Positions 1 to 12,513 of a stretch of DNA of 64,000 nucleotides are shown in pieces. Below the pieces are notes generated by a model. The model searched no databases and was not told the origin of the DNA. It saw nothing but the letters and a program-made list of their open reading frames with translations. Positions within the stretch are counted from its first letter, which is position 1. Every line of letters begins with the position of its first letter. Source of the DNA: Sipunculus nudus (Eukaryota > Annelida > Sipuncula > Golfingiida > Sipunculidae); NCBI GenBank assembly GCA_026874595.1, contig CM049307.1, positions 62,900,370 through 62,964,369 of the forward strand, given 5' to 3'. The position numbers and the translations under genes are program-made.

Positions 1-1046
1 GATAAAATTACTTAATGTGTACATAAGATCGTTTCCATAATGTAAACCAAGCATGTTGATAATTATTATTTGTTATGTGCACCGTTTTCAGAATATACAG
101 AAGATTATTAAAAAATATGTATAGTCTTATTAACTATAATTGATTGACGGACCTGAGTCAAATATTTATCCCTAATCTTTTGGCTGAAATCGGGGGAGGG
201 GTGATTCTTACAGAGTCGAGTACATTAAATCAGAAGACACCATTCGGTAGGTAATAACGGAATTCTTCTCGGAACTAAGAACGTTAAATGTTACGATGCA
301 TATAAAACGCGCAGTGTCTACAATACTTTTTCAACTGTTTAACAAGTCCGAGGGCTTGAGTTAATGTTCTAAGCTAGAACCAACGTGGTTAATGTTCAGA
401 AGGCGGCGTGCCGGAAGATTCAGGTGTCCTGGGCAATGATATCCGAAGCTAAGCATGCTTTATTGAATTTTATGCAATTCAAGAACAATCTCATCAATCA
501 AGCAGAAGATGGTACGTCCATCATCAGAAAGGGACTTGCTGAATTTCTACAACGACAGGCACTATTTATCAATTATTTTCTCACCACTGAATTGCATGCG
601 GCTGCGTCCGGAACTCGAGCTTCGCTTTCGTCTTCTTCCAGGGAATTCCTCCCTGTTTTTACTTTGACATGGATTACTGTTTCTTTTATAAATCTTCATG
701 GTCCAGATCAGTAATTATCTTGACTTCCCACGTGCGCGAAGATTGTTGTGTTATATTTCTTATTTCTGTGTGGGGAAACACATGGCTAAACGAGTGTCGT
801 ATACTCACTTGCTTGAAAACAAGTATTGGTTTTCTGTAAATACCTGTAACATAATGCTCTATATAATGGTAGATTTGTTTAATAACCTGTTAAGCACGAC
901 AGTGACATTAATAAAATGCCAACTAAAACACATACCATTTATTTTATGTAAAGTTACTAGAAAAGTACACGATCACTACACGGGTAATATTTAGTCACTA
1001 CACGAAACCAGCGACTTTGTATGCGTGGTATAATCAAACAATAAGG

Positions 1047-1050
<4 letters not shown>
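1..1050. other. Unassigned AT-rich non-coding DNA
   Basis: No exon, RNA gene or element could be recognised. Open frames of about 100 codons (385-714 and 698-994, plus strand) have no recognisable domain, and the second begins inside the first. I treat them as chance frames. Confidence 0.4.

Positions 1051-1118
<68 letters not shown>
1051..1118. repeat. (TA)n microsatellite
   Basis: About 34 uninterrupted AT dinucleotides. A minus-strand open frame with an Ile-Tyr run crosses it and is an artefact of the dinucleotide. Confidence 0.97.
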
Positions 1119-1123
<5 letters not shown>

Positions 1124-2009
1124 AATATATAACCCATAAAGACAACTGTTGGAGGCAGTGCTGATTTACTTTACCGCTGTGCATTAAACCATTAAACCAT
1201 CTACTTAAAAAGGGGGCAACGGGGCCATTACGTCACTATATTTCCCATATTTCCCATATTTCCCTATATTTCCAGCAATGCAAGCAGAACACTAGGTCTA
1301 AAGTGTGGCATTACAGTTAAACGTGATTCATACGTTTAGAGAAATCCTGTACTTATACACAGGAACGGGCTCGACTGCACTGGATACAGCGCTGGCTTTG
1401 CTAGTCCCACCCAAAGTGTGCAGTATGCAATGACCCCCGAGCGTTTGTGCTTTCCTCCGACCCTCCACTTTCACTATAAAGCTCCACAAAATCAATACAA
1501 CACCTTGAAACATGGCCCAAACATTCTTACAGTTCACAGAGGCGGCCAGGGAGAGCACGTGACAACCAGTGCTTTCTGACACATTCTTTGCTGTTATCCC
1601 TTAATATGGTCTTCTCAGTGTTTTCTGGCAGCGCTAATTACTCTCCTACACACATTACGTTAATGCATAACGTATCTATAGCTTGGTAATATCGGCATCC
1701 CTGGCATATGACGTCACCTAAGTCAAAATTATGCGTCATGTGACATGACAAAGTATAAATAACAATCCTCAACATCATCAACCATCGTCATCAAAACGCA
1801 GTGAATCCTACCAAGGGGCTTTTACTCTACAGCTATCACCTCATAAACAGTGTTTCTGTAGTTATGTTTTGTGTATGTATACATTATTCTGATGTTTATT
1901 TCCTCTGTATATCTATATGTATATGAATCTGTGTGGGCAAGCTCATGCTATACATTTCAGTCATGTTTTGACTTCTTGGATTTGACTGTAATGTTAACGT
2001 TGTTACATA
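1119..2009. other. Unassigned DNA before the minisatellite
   Basis: Contains a short direct repeat of 'tatttccc' near 1240-1275. Otherwise no recognisable gene or element. Degenerate TGTACCTGAT-like words begin near 2010. Confidence 0.4.
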
Positions 2010-5000
2010 ATCGTTACAGGTATTGTATGTGATGGTATATGATCTTGTACTTTATTGTAGTGTAAATCATGTGACATATTCTTGTACTTGATGTTATAAG
2101 TAATTGTATCTGATTGTAGTGTTAATTGTGTGAAATATTCTATTACTTGATTTATATGTCCATGTATTGATTGTAACCTTAATTCTGTGACAAAAACTGG
2201 TTTGTAATGTTACATTTGTGACATATTCTTTTACTTGATGTTATATGTTCTTGTATCTTATTGTAGTGTTAATTTTTTGCTTGTACCTGATGTTATATGT
2301 TTTTGTATCTGATTAAAGCATTAATTTCTGACATATTCGTGAACTTAATGTTATATTTTATACACTTATACCTGTTATAGTGTTAGTTTTGTTACATGTA
2401 CCTGATGTTATGTATGTGCATTTACCTGGTTGTAATGTACGTTTTGTTAAAAGTATTTGATGTAATATGTCAATGTACCTTATTGTAATGTACGTTCCGC
2501 TACATGTACCTTATTTTGTATGTTCATGTACCTGATTGTAGTGTACCTGTTGATACATGTACCTGATGTTATTTGTTCATGTACCTGATTGCAATGTACG
2601 TTTTGCTAGATATACCTCATGTGATATGTTAATGTACCTGATTGTTATTTACATTTTGTTACATTTACCTGATGTTATATATTAATGTACCTGACTGTAA
2701 TGTACGTTTTGTTACATGTACCTGATGTAATATGTTCATTTACCTGAATGTAAAGTACGTTTTGTTACATGTACCGAAAATTATTTGTTCATGTACCTGA
2801 TTGTAGTATACATTTTGTTACATGTACCTGATGCTATATGTTCATGTACCTGCCTTTAATGTACGTTTTGTTACATATACCCGATGTGATATGTTTATGT
2901 ACCTGGTTGTAATATAAATTATGTTACATTTACCTGATGTTATATGTTAATGCACCTGCTTGTAATGTCTGTTTTGTCAATGTACCTGATTGTAATGTAC
3001 GTTCCGCTACATGTACCTTATTTTGTATGTTCATGTACCTGATTGTAGTGTACCTGTTGATACATGTACCTGATGTTATTTGTTCATGTACCTGATTGCA
3101 ATGTACGATTTGCTAGATATACCACATGTGATATGTTCATGTACCTGATTGTTGTGTACATTTTGTTACATTTACCTGATGTTATATATTAATGTACCTG
3201 ACTGTAATGTACGTTTTGTTACATGTACCTGATGTAATATGTTCATTTACCTGAATGTAAAGTACGTTTCGTTACATGTACCGAAAATTATTTGTTCATG
3301 AACCTGATTGTAGTATACATTTTGTTACATGTACCTGATGCTATATGTTCAAGTACCTGCCTTTAATGTACGTTTTGTTACATATACCCGATGTGATATG
3401 TTTATGTACCTGGTTGTAATATAAATTATGTTACATTTACCTGATGTTATATGTTAATGCACCTGCTTGTAATGTCTGTTTTGTTAAATGTACCTGATTT
3501 TATATGTTCATTTGACTGATTGTTATGTTTGATTTGCTAAATGAACCTAATGTTATATGTTCATGTACCTGATTGTAATGTACCTTTTTTACATTTACCT
3601 GATGTTATATGTTCATTTACCTGATTGTAATGTACGTGTTGTTACATGTACCTGATGTAATATGTTCATGTACCTGATTGTTATGCTCGTTTTGCTACAT
3701 GTACCTGATGTTATATGTTCATATACCTGATGGTAGTGCACGTTTTGTTACAAGTACCTGATGTTATATGTTCATGTACCTGATGGTAGTGCACGTTTTG
3801 TTACATGTACCTGATGTTATATGTTCATGTACCTGATGGTAGTGCACGTTTTGTTACATGTACCTGATGTTATATGTTCATGTACCTGATGGTAGTGCAC
3901 GTTTTGTTACATGTACCTGATGTTATATGTTCATGTACCTGATGGTAGTGCACGTTTTGTTACATGTACCTGATGTTATATGTTCATGTACCTGATGGAA
4001 GTGCACGTTTTGTTACATGTACCTGATGTTATATGTTCATGAACCTGATTGCAATGTCCGTTTTGTTTGATGTACCTGGTTTTATGTGTTCATTTGACTG
4101 ATTGTAGTCTACATTTTGTCACATGTACCTGAGGTTATAAGTTCATCTTCCTGATTTTATTGTACGTTTTGTTCCTTGACCTGATGTTATTTGTTCATGT
4201 ACCTGATTGTAATGTTAGTTTTGTTACATATACCTGGTGATACATGTTCATGTACCTGATTGTAGTATAATTTTTATACATGTATCTGATGTTATATGTT
4301 CATGTACCCGATTGTAATGTACGTTTTGGTAAATGTACCTAATGTAATATGTTCATGTACCTGATTGTAATGTACGTTTTGGTAAATGTACCTAATGTAA
4401 TATGTTCATGTACCTAGTTGTAATGTACGTTTTGTTACATTTACCTGATGTTATATGTTAATGTACCTGATTGTAGTGTAAGTTTTGTTTCATGTACCTG
4501 ATGTTATATGTTCATGTACCTGATTGCAGTTTAATTTTGTTACATGTACCGAAAATTATTTGTTCATGAACCTGATTGTAGTATACATTTTGTTACATGT
4601 ACCTGATGCTATATGTTCAAGTACCTGCCTTTAATGTACGTTTTGTTACATATACCCGATGTGATATGTTTATGTACCTGGTTGTAATATAAATTATGTT
4701 ACATTTACCTGATGTTATATGTTAATGCACCTGCTTGTAATGTCTGTTTTGTTAAATGTACCTGATTTTATATGTTCATTTGACTGATTGTTATGTTTGA
4801 TTTGCTAAATGAACCTAATGTTATATGTTCATGTACCTGATTGTAATGTACCTTTTTTACATTTACCTGATGTTATATGTTCATTTACCTGATTGTAATG
4901 TACGTGTTGTTACATGTACCTGATGTAATATGTTCATGTACCTGATTGTTATGCTCGTTTTGCTACATGTACCTGATGTTATATGTTCATATACCTGATG

Positions 5001-5833
5001 GTAGTGCACGTTTTGTTACAAGTACCTGATGTTATATGTTCATGTACCTGATGGTAGTGCACGTTTTGTTACATGTACCTGATGTTATATGTTCATGTAC
5101 CTGATGGTAGTGCACGTTTTGTTACATGTACCTGATGTTATATGTTCATGTACCTGATGGTAGTGCACGTTTTGTTACATGTACCTGATGTTATATGTTC
5201 ATGTACCTGATGGTAGTGCACGTTTTGTTACATGTACCTGATGTTATATGTTCATGTACCTGATGGAAGTGCACGTTTTGTTACATGTACCTGATGTTAT
5301 ATGTTCATGAACCTGATTGCAATGTCCGTTTTGTTTGATGTACCTGGTTTTATGTGTTCATTTGACTGATTGTAGTCTACATTTTGTCACATGTACCTGA
5401 GGTTATAAGTTCATCTTCCTGATTTTATTGTACGTTTTGTTCCTTGACCTGATGTTATTTGTTCATGTACCTGATTGTAATGTTAGTTTTGTTACATATA
5501 CCTGGTGATACATGTTCATGTACCTGATTGTAGTATAATTTTTATACATGTATCTGATGTTATATGTTCATGTACCCGATTGTAATGTACGTTTTGGTAA
5601 ATGTACCTAATGTAATATGTTCATGTACCTGATTGTAATGTACGTTTTGGTAAATGTACCTAATGTAATATGTTCATGTACCTAGTTGTAATGTACGTTT
5701 TGTTACATTTACCTGATGTTATATGTTAATGTACCTGATTGTAGTGTAAGTTTTGTTTCATGTACCTGATGTTATATGTTCATGTACCTGATTGCAGTTT
5801 AATTTTGTTACATGTACCTGATGTTATATATAT
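2010..5833. repeat. 53-bp composite minisatellite array (3.8 kb)
   Basis: Tandem array with a 53-bp unit (for example 3781 to 3834). Each unit holds two copies of 'catgtacctgatg', in half-units of 22 and 31 bp, so it is an evolved dimer. The first kilobase is degenerate. The section around 3720-4040 and its later copy are nearly perfect. About 70 units in total. There is no sustained open frame, so this is satellite-type DNA. Confidence 0.95.
3278..5813. repeat. Two adjacent 1268-bp higher-order copies within the minisatellite
   Basis: The marker 'gtaccgaaaattat' occurs at 2771, 3278 and 4546. The 507-bp spacing is an older duplication and the 1268-bp spacing (24 units) a recent one. A second marker, 'gttccttgac', at 4171 and 5439 gives exactly 1268 again. 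Wherever I compared them, 3278-4545 and 4546-5813 were identical, variant units included. That implies very recent unequal exchange or an assembly duplication. Confidence 0.9.
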
Positions 5834-6582
5834 GTTCTTGTATTTGAACAGTGGCAATGTAAACAACAAACAAGCCCAAATTTAGCGAAAATTGCATAGC
5901 ATGCATTATGTCCAATCTAAGTTTTGTTGAAAATAAACGGCGAATCAGTGTCTCCATTTTTTTCTAGAACAAATAAAAAGACGTTTTATAGGGAATGATG
6001 TGTCATGATGGGGAAAAAATCCGTATATTTGATGAGTGAAAAACTTATAAAATTGTTGCCTGAAGACGTGCTTTCGTCTTGGAGTTCACATGTTGACATG
6101 CACCAAGTAAGAACAAGACACTTTTTGGTGGGCTAATATAAAATCATATGACAATATCTAAAAGGTACAATTCCTCTGACATCCTTCTTTCTCGATCAAT
6201 GGGATGGTTTTTTTTTTTATTTTTTATTTTTAATTTTAAAAAATTGAAAAAAAAATGTAAAATTTCAAGTTTAATAAAAAAAAGAATTGCTGAAAAAATG
6301 AAGTGATATACTCCTAATGGGTTCTTAAAATAACCAGAGAACCGCCAGTATATTACACACCTGAAATAATGGCACTGACAACAAGACAATATGTATTGTA
6401 TCCATGCCCTATAGTGCCAGCCGTATAGGTTCTTCCAACGGAATGACAGAATAAACGGCAATTAAGCCAGCCATACAGAATTATAATGGTATAATAACAT
6501 AAAACAAACTATATTGAATAAATACAGGAACTGGCGTATGTGCAATTTAGGACGGTGCATCAGTTTTCAGCCAGGAGGTAAT
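5834..6582. other. Unassigned DNA with A/T homopolymer tracts
   Basis: Follows the minisatellite. Contains poly-T and poly-A tracts around 6208-6260. No coding or RNA feature recognised. Confidence 0.4.
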
Positions 6583-6880
6583 GCGTTCATCCCCGTTCGT
6601 GTGAGTGTTTGTGTTCGCGTGTCTGTGTTGGTTTACGCCATAACTCAGGCGGTCATAAGCAGATTCTCATGAAATTTTTCATACTTTACTGGAATGAGCC
6701 AATGAAGAAACCATTAGATTTTGGTGTGGATCGGGCACATGATCAAGATTCAGGAACGTCACCACGGATTATTCACAAATGTATAGTTATTTAAGGACGA
6801 ATGAACTTTGGAATATTGGCCGAATAAGTTAATGCAAATACGGTTTTAGTAACATCCCACAATAAGGACCCCAAATAGCT
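6583..6880. repeat. Dispersed repeat family R1 (copy 1)
   Basis: Shares 'gcgttcatccccgttcgtg', 'attagattttggtgtggat', 'attcacaaatgtatagt' and 'catcccacaata' in order with 40283-41205, and the central part with 11815-11910. The open frame through it (6609-6794) is preserved only by chance. The spacing of the conserved words between copies suggests a relic of a transposable element of unknown class. Confidence 0.75.
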
Positions 6881-8979
6881 GAGGCTTGCATTCCTGTGAA
6901 TGCAGATTTGAGTTTTTAAATGTGAGCTTTTAATGCAAAAGAAGATATGAATATTGAATACATTTTCTTTCCTTTTATTTATTGGAGTTTTCTCCCAAAT
7001 AAAATCTTTCATCTGGCATTCGCTGTCTCAGGACTGCAATAATCTTCCCCACCCAAACCTTATCTTTTTATGCAGGATATACTGGGTCTCTCTACATTGT
7101 TCATCCATTTTTTATACAGAGACAGGCAAATAGTGTCAAATCATCTCTAGGCATTTCACATTATAATAAATAAACCAAGAGCCTTTCCTTTGAAGATAAG
7201 GGTTGATATGTTGGACACTTTTTTTGCAAATTGTTAAGCCAGGTCCAATGATTAATAATGTGCCTCATCAAATCACTCTAAACATGAACCTTAGTCTGAT
7301 TTTTACTAAATGTTTAAGAAAATATGGAACTGTAAAATAAGCAGCTCTGTTTCAATGTCACACATTGAATTCATCCTTGTATTTGGCTTTTAAACCTTTG
7401 TTTCTTACGATAAGCATAGCTGTCACATGATACATCCAATATAAACATAAAAATATAAAGACTCCAAGGACGAGAATTATTTTAAGGCTTTAAGTAAGGA
7501 GAGACATTGATGGGGAAAAAGTAAAAGAAAACTACGAAGGACAAATACAACGTTTGAAGAAACTGGTATTGGTTGAGAAGGAACTTGTGGTATAATCAAA
7601 AGCAATAAAAATGGAGACAGAGCTGTGACAGTAGTTGGGACTGAGATGGAATATGAGAAATTACGTAACCATGGCGTCCAGGAGAATATGGAAATGGAGG
7701 GAAATGGAGAGGTAGCCAATAACAGTCTACAATTATGGTAGATTGGAACTGCTTCAGACAGTCGGCAAAACCTACAGACCTGTCCTTGTTCTTTGGCCTT
7801 GCTGGATACAACCGTAGTGTAGTATTGTGTTTCTTAATCCATTAAAGCAGTTCACGTGTCACGTAAAAACTGGACCAGCCCTTATTGTATTTCATATCTT
7901 TACTTTCTATTAACAGTTAACAGTTAACATTTAATACTTATACATCACTGTATGCGCTCATACCACACCTATCGCTATTATACTTTAAATTTTAGTTACC
8001 ATAATAATGAATTTAATTATAATAATGGAGTTATAGCCGTACCATCCACTCTTCTTTTGTTAATATAATCTAGTCAATACAGGCAAATGTTAGTGATCAT
8101 TTGCATCTGTCGAGGAAAACATTTTTTTAAATATTTTTGCTCTGCATTTTTTCAACTACACATAGTGTTCTACATTTTTTATTACATTAAATCATATCTT
8201 TGGAGTAAAAGCATCAATGCAACAGTGTCCATTTTCTTACATAACTAAGGTTTAAATCCATTTTGATTAGCATGATATCCCTTGACTGGCATTAAGTTTA
8301 GCTGGATGTCTTATGAATTACCGTATTCGTTTTAACCAGATGAGTCGTGTGGGAACCCACTACCGGACAACAGGAAGGTCACAGCAACCTAAGCTGTATA
8401 ACTCATACACAACGGTACAGTAAGCACCGATAGGCTTTCTCACTAAGCCTGGATAATAGTCCCAATCCGGGCGCATGGCCATTCACTGATCAGCGTCCGA
8501 TTACCACAGGGTACGGTAATTACGGCGGGATTTACCGCTTGTCTTTCCACTGACCTGTTCGTTCTTACTGTCTGCATAAGCGGCCCATTATGATGTCAGC
8601 AAGGTCATCACGTGATAGCCAGCTCCACCATTTCTAAACAATTTCATTTCTTAAATTTGCTGGCCATATCTGAAAACTGCACTTACCTAAGCTGACACAT
8701 ATATGCTTTTTATATTATGGCGGTAATATAAAACAAAATGTAAAGTATTTAGAATATTGAGCATACATTTAAAATTTTATATGTGACCTTTTATGAGAAT
8801 ATGCTTGGAATTAAATTTTACAATTTAGAGCTTTAGCACATACATGGATATATCAAAAAGTAAAAATAGTTACTGTAAAATCCACATCCTGGCCAGACTG
8901 ACCTGTTAATTAATATATGTATGCTAAATCATATAATAAGGGACAAAATACACTGAGTATACAGAGTACTTTTAGTCAT
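6881..8979. other. Unassigned intergenic DNA
   Basis: No splice-bounded exon, tRNA or element recognised on either strand. Overlapping short frames at 7477-7811 (minus) look like chance. The moderately GC-richer patch at 8330-8620 is unexplained. Confidence 0.35.

Positions 8980-9017
<38 letters not shown>
8980..9017. repeat. (TA)n(TG)n compound microsatellite
   Basis: About seven TA units run directly into about twelve TG units. Confidence 0.95.
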
Positions 9018-9097
9018 ACTTTACATAAACATATATACATGGATATTTTAATCCAGTCCAATTGTAATTTAAATATATATGGTACTTTTTAGGGGAA

Positions 9098-9098
<1 letters not shown>

Positions 9099-9158
<60 letters not shown>
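9099..9158. repeat. (TA)n microsatellite
   Basis: About 30 TA units. It lies in the presumed first intron of the minus-strand calcium-channel gamma-like gene. Confidence 0.95.
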
Positions 9159-9159
<1 letters not shown>

Positions 9160-9342
9160 TCGATTATATAGTAAAATTTCAGAAGATACAAGTACATTGG
9201 CGAGAATATTGGTAGATTTTGTACAGACAACCCGAGAATATGTAACCAGGGTCAAACTCAAGGTCATTCATAAATATTCAGATAGATAGGTCGCACACAC
9301 TGGAAGAAGGTCACAAAAATAGAAATGTGTTGTGCTACTTAC

Positions 9343-9532
9343 TGGAATATACACACTTCCTCCAGAGCCCCATGTAAGTGACTCTCGTTACCACTGTGTC
9401 ATTTGTGTGAACTTTCTCCGAGGCGTAAAGCCAATAATCCGTTGCTATGGAGATTGAGAGGAATGCAAAGGCGGTACAGGAACAGAGGCTGGTCATAACG
9501 GTCAGCAGTCTCTTTTTAGTACAACAGCCCAT
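9343..9532 (-). CDS. First coding exon of a CACNG gamma-5/gamma-7-like (TARP) four-TM subunit
   Basis: This exon encodes residues 1-63 of a voltage-dependent calcium-channel gamma subunit of the claudin/PMP22 superfamily. In other animals, type II TARPs (gamma-5, gamma-7) are membrane auxiliary subunits of AMPA receptors and calcium channels. Visible features, in order: a short cytosolic N-terminus (MGCCTKKR); TM1 at about 9-31; the family motif TDYWLY at 31-36; an N-glycosylation sequon N44-D-T, placed as the sequon is in gamma-5/7; and GLWRKC at 55-60, the first-loop signature with C60. The exon ends at a consensus donor (CCA|GTAAGT) in phase 1. The ATG at 9532 has A at -3 and G at +4. An in-frame ATG at 9637 would add 35 residues unlike the family, so I prefer 9532. 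Exons 2 onward (rest of loop 1, TM2-4) were not found in the 9.3 kb to its left and should lie beyond the window. Family assignment is strong; subtype is inference. Confidence 0.86.
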
Positions 9533-11230
9533 TGTAGTTGCGCACACATTGGCGAGATACTCCCGGCTCCGCGTCCTGCCCGAAGCCGCTAGGGAGCCCA
9601 GTCGCCCGAGTAGATGCCCGCACCCCGTTAAAGGCATGCACGACCCTACCTCCTCCGCCAAGAAACAGACAAAGCCGGCGTGGTAAGAGTAGAAAGACAA
9701 GTCCAGCTTGTCTACTACAATTCACAGCGGGTGTCGCAAGTTCAAGCAAGCCATCGGTATATCCAGTATTGCACCAAATTTTACTATTGTTTCGATTTTG
9801 TGCGCTTCGTGACAGGCGGTGTGCGCGCGCCTCCGTCCGCCGCCATCTCGGAGACCTCCCCAATCTTCATCTGCGGGACTGAAATCGAATTCGGGCCTGC
9901 CAAGTGTCGTCTGCTAATTAATGGTACTCCGCCTGGAAAGATCACACCCACCATTGTATCCCAGCTGCCCGCATTTTTCAGGAAGCGCCGGTTGCACCAC
10001 TCCAATGGCGTCCGAAGCTCTCGTAGCGAGCAGCCTCTCCCTTAGCCCAGAGCAGACGACAACTCGTTGTTAACATGCCGCGCTGGTCACAGGCAAGGCA
10101 GGCAGAAGATCCAAGAATTGATTACTGGTAATGCAGTGATGGATCGTCCGCGAAGAGACGCGGCCAATGCAGACCGCACTATCTCTGTGTGTAATAGACA
10201 TGCGTGTTGCATCAAACCGTCCCAACGGGCTCATTTTATTGAACGCATTCTTGTTTTCTAGTGCTACATGATTACAAAACACCCGCGCCCTTATTTCGCT
10301 TCCATGTGGACATAGCGGCCCAGCATTTGTTTTCTTAGCCTAATTACAATTTGTGTTTTCCACAAAATTCTGCCAAGGGACCTCGCCAGATTTTTTAGGA
10401 CGAGTTCTGATGTTAGGATGAGACTGATTCCTAGTTTTTGGGACGACCAATTCAAACAATAATCGGAACAAATGCATGAATACTGCTTTCTGCTACCCCT
10501 GGGACTTTCGTGTTATGGTTCGGTCGGTAGGAGAAAGAGAAAAAAAGGCTTGCCCGCAATCTCGGAAATCTGTTTGCATCTGAGAGTGCCAAGCCAGCCA
10601 GCCAGCGCCTAAGATTGATATTCAAGGCAGGGGATGCTATATCACTCCGTGTTTGGTTGCAAGGGGAGGGGTGACGTGCAGCCGTATTTGTAAATCTGCC
10701 TGAACATTTAGCTGTCGCGTAATCGGCAAGAATTCGCGGAAGCAGGTAGTTTGACGGCCACACTTGAGAAGAGCGTAAGCCAAAACATCAGCTTAAGTAC
10801 ATGGGCACAGAAAGTTATCTCGTTTTCCCGGAAGAGCAGTGATTTCGTTTCCGGATGCAAAATGCAAAGCAGCTCGTTATTCAACATGCTGCATGGCGTT
10901 TCTACGACGCTGGGACGACAAATAAAACCACCCGCCACACTCCAGCCCGGAATGCTGTTTCTTCTACAGTGCTGCTCCGGCCATTTATCTTTGGCTGAAA
11001 GGCTGTGTGCCGACGTGTGACATGCGGCCACTCCCCTTCCAGCGGCTTACGATTGTCTCATCACGGCTAGAAGCAGCTCACACCTTACAATACGCCTTTT
11101 ATGCTCCATCAACCGTGAAAAGACATGGCCCACGTGACCAGACGCCACCTGTTGTGATACCGACCCCGACGGGCACTGACCCTGAACTAAGCCACCGCAG
11201 ATAGCCGGCATCCATCTTCCTTTTCAACCG
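9533..11230 (-). promoter_or_regulatory. GC/CpG-rich 5' region of the gamma-5/7-like gene
   Basis: This 1.7-kb block is clearly richer in G+C and CpG than its surroundings and abuts the start codon of the minus-strand gene. Overlapping accidental frames on both strands (9447-11204) are typical of GC-rich non-coding DNA. I read it as promoter plus 5' UTR, possibly with a 5' UTR intron. No TATA box or start site is assigned. It could also hide an exon of an unrecognised gene. Confidence 0.45.
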
Positions 11231-11814
11231 AAAATTCATCCCGCAGCTGGCTGTGGACGCCACCAACAGCCCCAGGTGGTAGTCGGATCTGGATCTGTCT
11301 GATTAATTCTACTTTAATATGTGGAAGTTATTCTGATTTATGTCGATAATGGGGTCGTTAAACATAGGGTCGGCATTTAGACCGGATCCTGCCATCATTC
11401 ATGTAGCCGCTGGCTAGAACTGTGAAGTCTGAATACAGTGTAAGTATATAAACGCTATCCGTAGGTCATTATCAGGCCACCCCAGGGTTATATTTCTGAT
11501 CTTTCTGAGTAGAAGTCACCTTTCACGAGACAGAGCATTGATTTAGTGAGTCGTTAATTTATCCCTAATTTTATATGAACATTTGAAGATTGATTTAATA
11601 ACTGAGGTCTTTTTAAACAAATTGTTTTCAACTTATAGAGTTTATGTAATGAGTTCATATGATCAGTGCTGGAAACATTTTATATTTGTAAGTTAATAAA
11701 TATTTAAGACATATAAAGCAGATCTGTTAGAAATACCAGGTATAAACCAGCAGCGGATCTACAGATTGATCCAATGGAAATCCAATGGTGTGGGTTAGTT
11801 TACAATATAACTGA
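11231..11814. other. Unassigned DNA
   Basis: AT-rich sequence between the CpG-rich block and repeat R1 copy 2; nothing recognised. Confidence 0.35.
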
Positions 11815-11910
11815 CGCATCATGAACGGAATCTCATAAAATTATCAGGGCATTTTGAGGATAGGCTGATGAAAACCGATTAGATTTTAGTGTGGATCCGG
11901 ATTGATCCTT
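11815..11910. repeat. Dispersed repeat family R1 (fragment)
   Basis: Shares 'gaacggaatctcat' and 'attagatttt.gtgtggat' with 40990-41070 and 6670-6740. A short, diverged fragment. Confidence 0.6.
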
Positions 11911-12513
11911 TGCAGAAGCATGGCTGCTTAGACACACAACATTGATCTTACGACTGAACCTCACACCTTTTTAACATTATGTCCCTAATAGAATATATGT
12001 ACAAATTTATTCTACCATTAGGTTTAAACACAATCTTATTTGTTAAATCGTCTGTTAAACATTTTCACCTGGACATTTGTAATACAGAGTTTGCATTTTT
12101 CAATAATCCTTTATACGATTACGTTCACGGAATTTCATTAAACTCGATGGCATTTGTTTTAGAACCCAACTGGACACTTCAAGTAACTGCATAAGGAATC
12201 AGCTTATTAAAGCAAAATTTAAATATTTTTCAAGACTGTAGAAAACTTTGACTGATATCAATTTATTTTATATTAAGAGGTTCATGTGTCCGGATGAATG
12301 TGAGCAAGTGTAGGCGCGGCGATGTAACGCTAGATGGCGCTAGACATTGTGCGAGAGCGTTCTGAAACAGGCATGTACACATTGAGATTAATGTGCAGGT
12401 AATACCAGCCTGGAGATCAAATAAAACAGAGGTTACTAAAGTTTTGTTCAAGTGATATGTACCTGTGATAATAATGATAATATTGTTGCCGTAGGTTTAC
12501 ATCACACTTAACG
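11911..12513. other. Unassigned DNA
   Basis: AT-rich, with chance frames only (11979-12194 plus; 12263-12451 minus). Confidence 0.35.

Noticed and set aside
957-1184. Open frame with a long Ile-Tyr run
   Set aside because: Translation of a (TA)n microsatellite. The same applies to frames near 8929-9267, 35237-35588 and 40410-40625.
9533-9700. N-terminal extension of the TARP-like protein
   Set aside because: The longest frame starts at a TTG, and the in-frame ATG at 9637 adds residues unlike the family. The ATG at 9532 has a good context and gives the typical short N-terminus.
9447-10045. Overlapping plus- and minus-strand frames of 70-120 codons
   Set aside because: Shadows of the minus-strand exon and of stop-poor GC-rich DNA; no family similarity.
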